Part shown: piece after piece, positions 46,575 through 56,447 of the stretch
Numbering within the stretch: position 1 is the first letter of the stretch
Layout of the letters: each line of letters opens with the position of its first letter
From: PALSA-1004 sp963804885
Lineage (GTDB): Bacteria; Pseudomonadota; Gammaproteobacteria; Burkholderiales; SG8-41
NCBI GenBank assembly: GCA_963804885.1
Contig: CAWDSF010000010.1
Location: forward strand, 409,055-473,054
Direction: 5' to 3'
Length of the DNA: 64,000 bases
The notes under the pieces: generated by a model
What the model was told of the DNA's origin: nothing
What the model saw: the letters and a program-made list of their open reading frames with translations, nothing else
Databases searched by the model: none
Program-made: the position numbers and the translations under genes

Positions 46575-47445
46575 TCAGTTTTGCTGAATGCCGCTGATCA
46601 ACCAGCCGGTGCCGCCGTTGAGCGGTTTCTCAAGATGCCAGGTTTCGCTGAACGGCGCCGCGGCTGCATCGACTTCTTCCCGGATCATCCCGTTGAAGTT
46701 GACGCTCGCCACGTAGACATCGCCTTCGGGCACGACTTCGAGCACGTCGGCATTCAGCGTCACGACATCGGTTTTTTGCGGCGCTCCGCCACGGGCTTTA
46801 ATGTCGGCCGCGATTTGCGCATACAACTCCGGCGTCATGAAGTCGCGCATGGTGGAAAGATCGCCCTGGTCGTTGGCAGCCTGCAAGCGCGTGAAGTTGA
46901 GCTTGGCGTGGTGCGCAAACTGCGCGACATCGAATCCCGGCGGGAAACGATTTGCCGCTACTGCCGCCGGCGCGGGCGCCGCGCCACCGAAACCGGTTGC
47001 CATGTCATTGCGAATTCCAGGCTCATTGCGATTTCCAGGCGGCGCCGCCGGCGCGTTGCCGGCGTATTCGAGCGGGGCCGGCTGCGACTTCGAGCGGAAC
47101 ATGCGCGAGCGCGAAAATTACGGCCGCTGCGATGGCCAGCATCAGCAGAATGCTGCCGAACGCGCCGCCAAATCCGTTGCCCATGAACATCGACGCGAGC
47201 CCCGCGCCGATCGCCAGGCCGGCGAGTGGCCCGAGCCAGCGGCTCATGCCTGACGGTTGCGGCGCGGCAGCGCCCGGCGCAGCGGCGGGCGCCTGCGGCT
47301 GGGCCGAGGGCGATGCTGCCGGCGGTGTTGCGGAGCGTTGTTTGCCTACGCTGCTGCCGCCGCCCAAGCGCTTGGCGTCGGCGTCGGTGACCATTAGTCC
47401 AAGGCTCAATATGGCGGCGAATACTGCGATCCATTTATTTTTCAT
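46575..47445 (-). CDS. Tim44-like domain protein with signal peptide, one frameshift
   Basis: The N-terminal part (MKNKWIAVFAAILSLGLM, signal-peptide-like, then a Pro/Ala-rich linker and a hydrophobic segment LLMLAIAAAVIFALA) is in one frame. The rest, from MFRSKSQPAPLEYAGN to a Tim44-like domain (QFAHHAKLNFTRLQAANDQGDLSTMRDFMTPELY, SETWHLEKP), continues one base later. An extra base near 47103 explains it; corrected length is about 289 residues. Such genes regularly lie between ubiE and ubiJ in betaproteobacteria. Confidence 0.83.
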
Positions 47446-47613
47446 ATTTCCTCCGGGCTGAATTACGGGGGGCAATCATTCTACCAATATAGCAACAGCT
47501 AAACGGTGTGGCGATCATACTTTGCAATGCCTGACCGGTCGAATTGCGTTAATTACGGCGGTTGGACGTCCTGGCGCTTAAATAGTTGCCTTAATGGCCA
47601 AAATCAAGGGGTA

Positions 47614-48288
47614 TCAAGGCTTGGCCGCGCTGATTTCGGCGAGTTCGACGATGTTCCAGTCGCCGCGAAACCACGGACACCCGCCGCGCATGCAGCGGCT
47701 CAAGTCCTGCCACGAGGATTTGCTGTCGATTCTGACGGGCCGGCCCAGCGCAGGCGCATACCAGTCGGTGTTTTCGATGTGCGTTTCGCGCATGAACGTG
47801 TCCCAATCGCCCACATAGGTGCGGCGCACGATCTTGATCGTATCGAAGGTGCCGGCCGGTACCGTGATGCGCTCGTTGCCGACGACTTCACCATCGACCC
47901 GCACGCTGTTGCGCCGCCCGGACCCCGGCTCCACCGCATCGACGCGGACCGACCATGAATTGCCTTCGTTGGCCGGCGGCACATAGACCGGCAAAGGCTT
48001 CGCGAAATCGAATTCACGCAGCTGATCGTGGCTCGCGAGCGGGTGGCGCAGCCAGTTGCCGTTCTTGGTGTAGATTTCGGTGCGCGCGCTGCCCGCGCTC
48101 GGGGTGTCGGTCGTGACCGCAACTTCGATGCGGTCGGAATCTGCTTTTTCGACGCGGTAATTGATCTTCCCGCGCACTTCGTTGTTATAGCCATTCGAGA
48201 TGCGATATACGTAAGCATCGCCGGCCGCCGCGAATGCCGAACTCGCGCAGAGGCTCGCTGCGATGATGAACGCCGCTGTCTTCAACAT
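47614..48288 (-). CDS. Putative secreted protein, unknown function
   Basis: 224 residues from the ATG at 48288, preceded by GGAGGG; the longer open frame upstream is not credible. Residues 1-21 are a signal peptide ending SSAFAAAG. The mature part is beta-rich (YVYRISNGYNNEVRGKINYRVEK, GTFDTIKIVRRTYVGDW) and reminds of lipoprotein-localisation or DUF3108-like beta folds, but no family was recognised with certainty. It lies 38 bases after ubiE in the ubi cluster. Confidence 0.75.
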   Translation of the reverse strand: MLKTAAFIIAASLCASSAFAAAGDAYVYRISNGYNNEVRGKINYRVEKADSDRIEVAVTTDTPSAGSARTEIYTKNGNWLRHPLASHDQLREFDFAKPLPVYVPPANEGNSWSVRVDAVEPGSGRRNSVRVDGEVVGNERITVPAGTFDTIKIVRRTYVGDWDTFMRETHIENTDWYAPALGRPVRIDSKSSWQDLSRCMRGGCPWFRGDWNIVELAEISAAKP

Positions 48289-48326
48289 GTCACCCTCCTG
48301 TGGACGAGATTGCGATAAACGCGTGC

Positions 48327-49061
48327 TTATAACCGGTAGCCGCGGTGCAGCGCGACCACGCCGGCACTGAGATTGAAGTATTCGACCCGCTCGAGTCCGG
48401 CTTGTTCCATCAGGGCCTTGAGTTGTTCCTGGTCCGGATGAACGCGGATGGACTCGGCGAGATAGCGGTAGCTGTCGCTGTCGTTGGCGACCAGTTTGCC
48501 CAGCAGCGGCAATACCTTGAGCGAATAGGCGTCGTAAAGCGGCTGCAGCGGCTGCCAGACGCGCGAGAATTCGAGCACCAGCAGACGTCCGCCGGGCTTC
48601 AGCACACGGTGCATTTCCGCCAGCGCACGCTCCTTGCGCGTCATATTGCGCAGCCCGAAAGCCACACTTACGCAATCGAAATGCGCATCCGGAAAAGGCA
48701 GCTGCTCGGCGTCGCATTGGACGGCCGGCGCGAGTATGCCCGCGTCGAGCATGCGGTCGCGTCCGCGTGCCAGCATCGCCGGATTGATGTCCGTGAGGAC
48801 GACCTCACCGCCCGCGCCGACGCGGCGGGCGAACTGGATCGCAAGGTCGGCGGTGCCGCCGGCGACGTCGAGCACGCGCTGCCCGGGCCGGAGTCCGCTT
48901 TGCTCGACGGTAAAGCGTTTCCACACGCGATGCAGACCCGCCGACATCAGGTCGTTCATCAGGTCGTAGCGCGCGGCTACCGAGTCGAACACGCCGGCGA
49001 CGCGGCGCGCCTTTTCGTCCTCGGGGACTTTTTCGAAGCCGAAATCGGTGGTCTTGCTCAT
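48327..49061 (-). CDS. ubiE: Ubiquinone/menaquinone methyltransferase UbiE
   Basis: 244-residue SAM-dependent C-methyltransferase for demethylubiquinol. The SAM-binding motif VLDVAGGTADLA, the ubiE signature SAGLHRVWKRFTVE and the C-terminal ERVEYFNLSAGVVALHRGYRL are present. It follows the DUF971 gene by 52 bases, the usual order in betaproteobacteria. Confidence 0.94.
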   Translation of the reverse strand: MSKTTDFGFEKVPEDEKARRVAGVFDSVAARYDLMNDLMSAGLHRVWKRFTVEQSGLRPGQRVLDVAGGTADLAIQFARRVGAGGEVVLTDINPAMLARGRDRMLDAGILAPAVQCDAEQLPFPDAHFDCVSVAFGLRNMTRKERALAEMHRVLKPGGRLLVLEFSRVWQPLQPLYDAYSLKVLPLLGKLVANDSDSYRYLAESIRVHPDQEQLKALMEQAGLERVEYFNLSAGVVALHRGYRL

Positions 49062-49113
49062 GAGGGAATAGCTTACCGTGAATCCTGCCGCGTTACCCGC
49101 GGCGTTTCACCGG

Positions 49114-49491
49114 CTATTTCTTGTCGCGGCTGGCGCCGGCTTCCTGCATGCGCTGCAGATAATGCGCCCACATTTCCTCCTGGTGGAGGCCGAACTGGTA
49201 CAGCAGCTCCCACGAATAGATGCCCGTGTCGTGGCCGTCCGAGAAATACAGCTGGACCGCGTAGGTGCCGACCGGCTCGATGCGGGAAATGTTGACTTCG
49301 CGCTTGCCGGCCTGCAGAACCTCCTGGCCCGGCCCGTGGCCGCGCACTTCGGCCGAGGGTGAATGAACGCGCAGGAACTCGCACGGCAGGGTGAACGTCT
49401 TGCCGTCGGCGTAGGTGATCTCGAGTGCGCGGGATTTCTGGTGCAGCTTGATTTCAGTCGGCGTCGGCGTGTGCTTGTCGGATACGGCCAT
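49114..49491 (-). CDS. DUF971 (gamma-butyrobetaine-hydroxylase-like N-terminal) protein
   Basis: 125-residue protein with the DUF971 core: ALEITYADGKTFTLPCEFLRVHSPSAEV, PVGTYAVQLYFSDGHDTGIYSW. The fold is the N-terminal domain of gamma-butyrobetaine dioxygenase without the catalytic domain; it is thought to act in cofactor or iron-sulfur metabolism. It heads the ubiE-ubiJ-ubiB run. Confidence 0.9.
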   Translation of the reverse strand: MAVSDKHTPTPTEIKLHQKSRALEITYADGKTFTLPCEFLRVHSPSAEVRGHGPGQEVLQAGKREVNISRIEPVGTYAVQLYFSDGHDTGIYSWELLYQFGLHQEEMWAHYLQRMQEAGASRDKK

Positions 49492-49591
49492 GGTTCACAT
49501 GCGCTCGCGGGAATTACGGGATACGCATGATAGCCGAGTTGGATAAAGTGGAATATCGGCGCGCGTAGCGCAGGCGGCAGGCGATGGAGGA

Positions 49592-49611
49592 CGGGCGGGC
49601 GAAGCCGCCCG
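49592..49611 (-). terminator. Stem-loop after the 535-residue gene
   Basis: CGGGCGG (49592-49598) and CCGCCCG (49605-49611) make a perfect 7-bp stem, four bases beyond the stop of the minus-strand gene ending at 49616. There is no U-tract on the minus side, so termination would be weak or Rho-assisted. Confidence 0.4.
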
Positions 49612-49615
49612 GCGG

Positions 49616-51223
49616 TCAAACCAATGACACGGTGCAACGGTCGAAGTCGCTGCCTTTTTCGATCACGTTGAGGAGTTTTGCGACCTGTTTCTGCTCGCCG
49701 AACAACTCGATGAACCTTCCCTGCTGATACCAGCCGGGCGGCAAAATCAGGGTGGCGGGCGTCGCCGGCACCGCCATTTCGGGCAGCAGCAGCGCGCGCT
49801 CGAAGCCGTTGATGCCGGACGGCGCGTTGAAATTCGCCGGCCGCGCCACCACCGCGCGCGCGATACCCGGAAAGAGGCGCACGCCGACAAACAACTCGGC
49901 GTTCTCCTCGATGCGCAACCATTGCACGAGCCCGAGATAAAACAATTTGCTGGTGCCGCGGCGCACCGCAACCAGCTGGTTGTGGCCGATGCGCAGTGCT
50001 GCATCGTGCTCGCGCAGCATGCACATGAACCCCGAGTTGCTCTGGTTCACGAGCTCCCACGATTCGACCGCCGCACTTTGGGTGGTCACCAGCGAGCGTT
50101 CGGTGCGTTCGCTAATGTGACCGAACAGTTGCATGTCGTGCTCTTCCTGCCGCGACAGGCTGGCGCCCGGCACACGGAACGAGCGCCCGCCGATGAAAAA
50201 ATGCGCGGCATGCACGCCGATGCAGACCTGGGCTTTTTCTTCGATCAGGTTGCGTTGCTCGCCGCGGCCCGTGCCGGCACGGCACCATTGGATGTACAAC
50301 AACATCAGCAAATTCTCGCAACCCGGCTGGCGGGCATCCTCGCCCAAGCCCAGCATCGTGGGTGTCTGCCCCTGCTTGAGCAGGGTGATGTTCTGGCGCA
50401 GCGTACGGCCGATTTGTTCGAGATCGAGATGACGCAGGCTGGAGACGGGCTCGCACTCTTCGGTGAACGTCGGACCGGCGCTACCCGCGAGATCAACGCT
50501 TAATGCGGGAATTGCGGACGGTGTCAACGGGCGCAATGAAAGGCTGACCTGAGTCGACCATTTCTCGACCCAGCGCGCGAGGAATTCCATTTGCCGGCCG
50601 GAGAGCGCGAACGGATTCGCGAGCTCAGCCAGCAAAGCCTGGCAATAGGCGGCGCAGCACGACGAATCGGCTTCCTCGCGATTGAACGTATCCGCGACCA
50701 GCGTGCGCGCGAATTCACTTTGCTCCGCGAATACGTACAGTTCGTGCAGAGTCTTCCATTGGCGCGCCGGGACCCGGCGGTAGATGCGGTAGTGCTCGAA
50801 CATCGCGTGCGCGGTGTAGCGCAGGCAGCGCATGACGATCAGCGGGCCTTGATTGCGCAGGGCCGGGTCGCCCTGCACGTGGGCATCGCGGCAGACCAGA
50901 TAGGCCGCCGTCAACTCCTGCCAGAGTTCGACTGCCCGCTTCCATAACGATTCTTCATTGGCCTCGAGCGGCAGCGGCCTGGCCGTGTACTTGCGGGCCA
51001 ACTCGCTTTGCACGTAATGTATGGGTTCGCGCAGGGATTCGAGTACTCGCAGCATTTCCGCCGGCACGATGCGCGCGTGGCGCACCAGGGCAACCTGTTC
51101 GGTCAGCGCGCGTTGCGCTGATTGCAGGTTGGTGAGCGGCACCGACTCGATCCAACGTTTGCAGCTTGCGCTGTCCGTGAATTGCAGCCGCGCTTCATCT
51201 AGCGACGTTGCATGAGTGACCAT
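49616..51223 (-). CDS. Large conserved protein of unknown function, possible PilZ-like C terminus
   Basis: 535 residues, mostly helical in the first 320 (ESVPLTNLQSAQRALTEQVALVRH, EEADSSCCAAYCQALLAELANPF). Around residues 385-470 the segment ERTERSLV, then VNQSNSGFMC, is reminiscent of a PilZ domain ([D/N]xSxxG), which in other proteins binds cyclic di-GMP; the upstream Arg pair is RTER rather than the usual RxxxR. No membrane segment or signal peptide. It is monocistronic. Confidence 0.7.
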   Translation of the reverse strand: MVTHATSLDEARLQFTDSASCKRWIESVPLTNLQSAQRALTEQVALVRHARIVPAEMLRVLESLREPIHYVQSELARKYTARPLPLEANEESLWKRAVELWQELTAAYLVCRDAHVQGDPALRNQGPLIVMRCLRYTAHAMFEHYRIYRRVPARQWKTLHELYVFAEQSEFARTLVADTFNREEADSSCCAAYCQALLAELANPFALSGRQMEFLARWVEKWSTQVSLSLRPLTPSAIPALSVDLAGSAGPTFTEECEPVSSLRHLDLEQIGRTLRQNITLLKQGQTPTMLGLGEDARQPGCENLLMLLYIQWCRAGTGRGEQRNLIEEKAQVCIGVHAAHFFIGGRSFRVPGASLSRQEEHDMQLFGHISERTERSLVTTQSAAVESWELVNQSNSGFMCMLREHDAALRIGHNQLVAVRRGTSKLFYLGLVQWLRIEENAELFVGVRLFPGIARAVVARPANFNAPSGINGFERALLLPEMAVPATPATLILPPGWYQQGRFIELFGEQKQVAKLLNVIEKGSDFDRCTVSLV

Positions 51224-51347
51224 CTAGCCCCACCTCCGGTAATCGATATATCCCAGCCACCCCTGACCGTGTGTCGGTGACGCCGCCGCGGCCGTCGTGC
51301 CGTATGCGTCACCTGGTGGACATATCGCGTTCAATTCGGAGCTTAAA

Positions 51348-51365
51348 CCCCTGCTTTCGCAGGGG
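51348..51365 (-). terminator. Stem-loop downstream of the HIT gene
   Basis: CCCCTGC (51348-51354) and GCAGGGG (51359-51365) form a perfect 7-bp stem with a four-base loop. On the minus strand it is followed by TTTAAG, a short U-rich stretch, 129 bases past the HIT stop. It may end the DUF3683-HIT transcript. Confidence 0.4.
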
Positions 51366-51493
51366 CAATTTCCTGCCGACGAAGGGCACAATAGCCGACT
51401 CCAACGGCGCATGTATGTGATTAACATCACGCCTTTAGAGTATCTTGGCGCAACGCGGGCTTAATTCACGTTCCGCCATTCCACGGGCATTCG

Positions 51494-51934
51494 TCAGAGC
51501 AAGGTCGCCAGCTCGGCGGCGAGCGCGTCCCGCGTTCGCCCGCGCGCGGCCTGATCAAGACCGCCCGGTGCCGGTCGCTGCCGCTCACCCCATATCGGGT
51601 TGGGAAAATGCGCATCGTCTGCATTGCGCGGAATAACGTGCCAATGCAAATGAGGCGTCACATTGCCGAAAGCGGCCAGGTTGATTTTGTGCGGCGCCAG
51701 CACGTTGCGCACAGCACGCTCGACTGCCAGGACCACGCGCATGCAATGCGCTTGATCCGCGGCGGCAAGGTCGGTCATTTCCTTCACGTGCGTGCTCCAG
51801 ATCACGCGACAAAAGCCCGCATAGTCGGGATCCGCGACGAGCACGACACGGCATTTCGCGTCGCGCCAAACTACGTCGCCGCCGGCCTGCGCGCACAATT
51901 CGCACGCCTGCTTGCTGGGCTGGTGGTCGCTCAC
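51494..51934 (-). CDS. HIT-family protein
   Basis: 146-residue histidine-triad hydrolase/transferase. The triad is HLHWHVI (residues 95-101), preceded by the CELC zinc-like pair near the N terminus and GFCRVIWSTHVKEM. Substrate is probably an adenosine nucleotide derivative. It begins 26 bases after the DUF3683 oxidase stop on the same strand. Confidence 0.88.
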   Translation of the reverse strand: MSDHQPSKQACELCAQAGGDVVWRDAKCRVVLVADPDYAGFCRVIWSTHVKEMTDLAAADQAHCMRVVLAVERAVRNVLAPHKINLAAFGNVTPHLHWHVIPRNADDAHFPNPIWGERQRPAPGGLDQAARGRTRDALAAELATLL

Positions 51935-51960
51935 GTTTGTGGGTGCCGGTTTTACGCCGC

Positions 51961-54900
51961 TTACAACAGCACGCGTTCGATGCCGCCGCGGTTCGCTTTC
52001 GTCACGTAATCGGCCATCCAGTTCGCGCCGAGCCGGTGCTTGGCGATTTCGACCACGATGTAGTCGGCGTCGGTGCCCGCGTCATTTTCGTAACGCGCGA
52101 GCCCCTGCAGGCACGACGGACACGAGGTCAGGATCTTGACCTCGCCGTCGAAACCATCGGCGCGCAAAGCAGCTGCGCCTTTGCGCATTTCCTCTTCCTT
52201 GCGATAGCGCACCTGTGTCGATACGTCGGGCCGCGTGACCGCGAGCGTGCCGGACTCGCCGCAGCAGCGGTCATTGAGCGTGACCTTGGTGCCCATCAAT
52301 TCGTTGACGACTTTCAACGGCTGTTGGGTCTTGATCGGCGTATGGCAGGGGTCGTGATACATGTAGCGCACGCCATTGACGCCGTCGAGCCTGACGCCTT
52401 TCTCGAGCAGGTATTCGTGGATGTCCAGCAGCCGGCAGCCCGGAAAGATTTTCGAGAATTCGTATTTCTGCAGCTGGTCCATGCAGGTGCCGCACGACAC
52501 GATCACGGTCTTGATGTCGAGATAGTTGAGCGTGTTGGCGACGCGGTGGAACAGCACGCGGTTGTCGGTGCTGATCTGCTGGCCTTTCGCTTCATCGCCC
52601 GCGGCGGTTTGCGGATAGCCGCAACAGAGGTAGCCGGGCGGCAGCACGCATTGCGCGCCGATCTCGTAGAGCATCGCCTGCGTGGCGAGCCCGACCTGGC
52701 TGAAGAGCCGTTCCGACCCGCAGCCCGGAAAATAAAATACCGCGTCCGAATCCTCGGTGACCTTTTGCGGGTCGCGGATGATCGGCACGATAGCCGGATC
52801 TTCGATGTCGAGCAGCGCGCGCGACGCCTGCTTCGGCAACCCGCCCGGCATCGGCTTGTTGATGAAATGAATGACCTGCGCCTTGATCGAGCGTTTGCCG
52901 ACCGTGGCGGGCGGCCGCCGCGTCTGCGCCTGCGCCAGTCCCAACGCCTTTACTACGCGATGGGCGAGGCGCTGCGCTTTGAAGCCCCATTCGATCATCA
53001 GCGTGCGCACGACCTTGATCGTGTTCGGGTCCGTCGCGTTCAGGAACAACATCGACGCCGCGGTGCCCGGATTGAACCGGTTCTTGCCCTGGCGGCGCAG
53101 AAAGTTGCGCATCGCGATCGAAACGTCGCCGAAATCGATATCGACCGGGCACGGATTCAGGCATTTGTGGCAGACCGTGCAATGATCGGCCACGTCGCTG
53201 AACTCGTCGAAATGGTCGAGCGAGATGCCGCGCCGCGTCTGCTCTTCGTACAGGAATGCTTCGATCAGCAGCGAGGTTGCGAGTATCTTGTTGCGCGGGC
53301 TGTACAGCAGGTTCGCGCGCGGCACGTGGGTCGCGCACACCGGTTTGCATTTGCCGCAGCGCAGGCAATCCTTGATCGAGTCCGAGATCTTGCCGACTTC
53401 CGACTGCTCGAGGATCAGGCTTTCCAGGCCGAGCAGGCTGAAGCTCGGCGTGTATGCATTGGTCAGATTTGCGCCAATCAGGAGTTTGCCTTTGTTGAAG
53501 CGGCCGTGTGGATCGACCTTTTCCTTGTACGCGCGAATGCTCTCGATATGGCCCGCGTCGAGGAATTCGAACTTGGTGATGCCGATCCCGTGCTCACCGG
53601 AAATCACGCCGTCGAGCGAGCGCGCGAGCTGCATGATGCGCGCGACGGTTTCGGCCGCTTCGTGCAGCATTTCGTAATTGTCCGAATTGACCGGTATGTT
53701 CGTGTGCACGTTGCCGTCACCGGCGTGCATGTGCAGTGCGATGAACAGGCGGCCGCGCAAAACGTTTTTGTGAATCGCGTCGCACTGCTCGCGGACCTTC
53801 TGGAAATGCAGCCCGCTGAAAATGTCCGCGAGCGGCGCGCGCACCTCGGTCTTCCACGATACGCGTAGGGTGTGGTCCTGCAGCGCCTTGCCTATCGTGG
53901 CCGGCGGCGTCAGGTGCGCTTCCGCCTTGATACCCGCCGGCAGCGCGGCGAACGGCGCGTCGAGATTGTCGGCGAGCCACTGCCAGCGCACGCGCGTTTC
54001 GGCGAGCAGCGCGCACGCACGCTCGACGCGGTCGCCAATCAGCTCCGTCGGCGCCACCGCAACTTCGCCCTGTTGCAGCGGCAGATCGCCGCACACGAAA
54101 TCCGACAGTGCAGCGAGCAGCTTCAGCTTGTTGCTGATCGACAGCTCGATGTTGAACCGCTCGATGCCGTCGGAATAATCACCGAGGCGGTCGAGCGGAA
54201 TCACGACGTCCTCGTTGATCTTGAACGCGTTGGTGTGCTTGGAGATCGCGGCAGTGCGCGCGCGGTCGAGCCAGAATTTTTTGCGCGCCTCGCTGCTGAC
54301 CGCGATGAAGCCCTCGCCCGAGCGCGCGTTGGCGATGCGCACGACCTGCGAGGCCGCGGCTGCCACCGCGTTCTCGTCGTCGCCGACGATGTCGCCCAGC
54401 AGGATCATTTTCGGCCGGCCCGCGCGCTTGGCCTTGGTTGCATAGCCGACGGCGTGCACGTAGCGCTCGTCGAGGTGCTCGAGCCCCGCGAGTGTGGCGT
54501 GCGGATTCGACTTGATGTAATCGACGATCTCGACGATCGCCGGCACCGCCTCGCCGACCTGGCCGAAAAATTCGAGGCATACGGTGCGGATGTGCGGCGG
54601 CATCTTGTGCAGAACGAAAGTCGCCTCGGTGATGATGCCGTCGCAGCCTTCTTTCTGCACGCCCGGCAGGCCGGCCAGGTATTTGTCGGTCACGTCTTTC
54701 CCGAGCCCGAGCTTGCGGAAGCTGCCGCCCGGGATTTCCATGATTTCTTCGGACACCCGGGTCTTGCCGTCGATCGCGTAGCGCGTGACGCGAAAGCGCG
54801 CCAGCGCGATGTCGTGAATTTTGCCGAGGTTATGGTCGAGACGCTCGACTTCCATCCACTCGGCATCCGGCGTGACCATGCGCCAGCTCGCGAGGTTGTC

Positions 54901-55779
54901 GAGCGCGGTTCCCCACAGCACCGCTTTCTTGCCGCCGGCGTTCATCGCGACATTGCCGCCGATGCACGACGCGTCGGCGGAAGTCGGGTCGCAGGCGAAA
55001 ACCAGGCCCTGCGCTTCGGCGGCTTCCATCGCGCGCTTGGTGACGACACCCGCGCCGCAGCGCACGAGCGTGACCGGCTTGGCAACACCGGTGAGCGCCG
55101 CGTCCTTGATCAATTCCCACGCATCGAGTTTTTCGGTATTGATCACCGCCGACAGCTTCGTCAACGGAATCGCGCCGCCCGTATAGCCGGTGCCGCCGCC
55201 GCGCGGAATGATCGTGAGCCCAAGTTCGATGCACGCCGCGACGATGCCGGCGATTTCTTCCTGCGTGTCCGGATTGATGACGACGAACGGATATTCGACG
55301 CGCCAGTCGGTTGCATCGGTCACGTGCGATACCCGCGCGAGCCCGTCGAACTGGACGTTGTCGCGGCGCGTAAGACGCGCCAGGCGGCTGACGACCTTGC
55401 GCCTTAGCGCGAGCACCTCGTCGAATTCCTGCTCGAATGCATCGACCGCCGCGTGCGCAGCCTTTAAGAGGGTCGTCACCTGGTCGACCGGATTCTGCCG
55501 CCGCACTTCGATTTCGTGCAGCCGGTGGCGCAATGCCGCGACGAGCAGCGCACGGCGCTTGCGATTACCGAGCAGGTCGTCCTGCAGATAAGGATTGCGC
55601 GTAATCACCCAGATGTCGCCGAGCACTTCGTACAGCATGCGCGCCGACCGGCCGGTGCGGCGCTGGCCGCGCAGCTCGTTGAGCACTTCCCACATCGCGG
55701 GGCCGAGCAGGCGAATCACGATCTCGCGGTCGGAGAACGACGTGTAGTTATACGGGATTTCCCGCAGGCGGGCGGTCAT
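51961..55779 (-). CDS. DUF3683-containing FAD-linked oxidase with Fe-S and CCG domains
   Basis: 1272 residues. Order: a DUF3683 N-terminal domain (REIPYNYTSFSDREIVIRLLG); an FAD-binding PCMH domain with IPRGGGTGYTGGAIP near residue 200; an FAD-oxidase C-terminal domain with SGEHGIGITKFEF; a [4Fe-4S] domain with CLRCGKCKPVC and CTVCHKCLNPCPVD; and CCG repeats near the end (CCGYPQTAAG and CCGESGTLAV). Such giant glycolate/lactate-oxidase-like proteins are typical of betaproteobacteria and are thought to pass electrons from a 2-hydroxy acid to the quinone pool. Confidence 0.88.
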   Translation of the reverse strand: MTARLREIPYNYTSFSDREIVIRLLGPAMWEVLNELRGQRRTGRSARMLYEVLGDIWVITRNPYLQDDLLGNRKRRALLVAALRHRLHEIEVRRQNPVDQVTTLLKAAHAAVDAFEQEFDEVLALRRKVVSRLARLTRRDNVQFDGLARVSHVTDATDWRVEYPFVVINPDTQEEIAGIVAACIELGLTIIPRGGGTGYTGGAIPLTKLSAVINTEKLDAWELIKDAALTGVAKPVTLVRCGAGVVTKRAMEAAEAQGLVFACDPTSADASCIGGNVAMNAGGKKAVLWGTALDNLASWRMVTPDAEWMEVERLDHNLGKIHDIALARFRVTRYAIDGKTRVSEEIMEIPGGSFRKLGLGKDVTDKYLAGLPGVQKEGCDGIITEATFVLHKMPPHIRTVCLEFFGQVGEAVPAIVEIVDYIKSNPHATLAGLEHLDERYVHAVGYATKAKRAGRPKMILLGDIVGDDENAVAAAASQVVRIANARSGEGFIAVSSEARKKFWLDRARTAAISKHTNAFKINEDVVIPLDRLGDYSDGIERFNIELSISNKLKLLAALSDFVCGDLPLQQGEVAVAPTELIGDRVERACALLAETRVRWQWLADNLDAPFAALPAGIKAEAHLTPPATIGKALQDHTLRVSWKTEVRAPLADIFSGLHFQKVREQCDAIHKNVLRGRLFIALHMHAGDGNVHTNIPVNSDNYEMLHEAAETVARIMQLARSLDGVISGEHGIGITKFEFLDAGHIESIRAYKEKVDPHGRFNKGKLLIGANLTNAYTPSFSLLGLESLILEQSEVGKISDSIKDCLRCGKCKPVCATHVPRANLLYSPRNKILATSLLIEAFLYEEQTRRGISLDHFDEFSDVADHCTVCHKCLNPCPVDIDFGDVSIAMRNFLRRQGKNRFNPGTAASMLFLNATDPNTIKVVRTLMIEWGFKAQRLAHRVVKALGLAQAQTRRPPATVGKRSIKAQVIHFINKPMPGGLPKQASRALLDIEDPAIVPIIRDPQKVTEDSDAVFYFPGCGSERLFSQVGLATQAMLYEIGAQCVLPPGYLCCGYPQTAAGDEAKGQQISTDNRVLFHRVANTLNYLDIKTVIVSCGTCMDQLQKYEFSKIFPGCRLLDIHEYLLEKGVRLDGVNGVRYMYHDPCHTPIKTQQPLKVVNELMGTKVTLNDRCCGESGTLAVTRPDVSTQVRYRKEEEMRKGAAALRADGFDGEVKILTSCPSCLQGLARYENDAGTDADYIVVEIAKHRLGANWMADYVTKANRGGIERVLL

Positions 55780-55854
55780 GGGCGTAGACGGTGCGGAAAA
55801 TAAGTCATTTTAGGGCAATGCAACGGCTGCGTAGACGTTATGCACGATTCACAA

Positions 55855-56259
55855 CTATGCAATGACAGCGGCGATCGTCAGGTAGCGCGCAAATTTGCCG
55901 ATCGTCATGAACAATGTGCTTAACCATGGATTGATGCGCAGCCACCCCGCTGCAACGCACAGCGGATCGCCGAGAATTGGAACCCACGCGGCGAGCAGCA
56001 CCGGGCTGCCATAAGATTGAACCCATTTGAGGCCTTTAAGTTCCGCGCGCTGCGGAATGACCCGGCCAATCAGGTATGACGACATGCCGCCGAGCGTATT
56101 GCCCACGGTGGCGACCGCCAAGGCCGGCCAGTATAGATGCGGCTTAGCATTAAGAATGCCGGCGAAGACGAACTCCGAACCACCGGGCAGCAGTGTTGCG
56201 GCTAGAAAGCTGCTCGCAAACAACGCCCATAGGCTCACCGGGTCATCCATGGACGCCAT
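55855..56259 (-). CDS. YqaA/DedA-like small membrane protein
   Basis: 134-residue protein with four hydrophobic segments of the SNARE-associated/VTT type: FLAATLLPGGSEFVFAGIL, TVGNTLGGMSSYLIGR and YGSPVLLAAWVPILGDPLCVAAGWL. The GDPL segment and the Arg in the second part are family-typical. It resembles E. coli YqaA. Role in membrane homeostasis is inferred from homologs. Confidence 0.82.
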   Translation of the reverse strand: MASMDDPVSLWALFASSFLAATLLPGGSEFVFAGILNAKPHLYWPALAVATVGNTLGGMSSYLIGRVIPQRAELKGLKWVQSYGSPVLLAAWVPILGDPLCVAAGWLRINPWLSTLFMTIGKFARYLTIAAVIA

Positions 56260-56447
56260 TGTTGCACGCTGAAGTTGGATCCAGCGGGTTTGACGCCCAT
56301 TAAGGCAATCGCTGATAATTCACGCCGCGTTGGCGCACGCGCGCCGCGCAGCCACTTTCCCGGGTAGTCCGCACGATTCGGTTCCGCGAGCGCGACTATC
56401 ACGCCCGGTGGCCCATTTTTTGAAATTCCCGCCCAGAAAGGCAAGCC

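Noticed and set aside
51224..51430. 68-codon minus-strand frame
   Set aside because: No homology-like pattern, no ribosome site, ends within the leader of the next gene.
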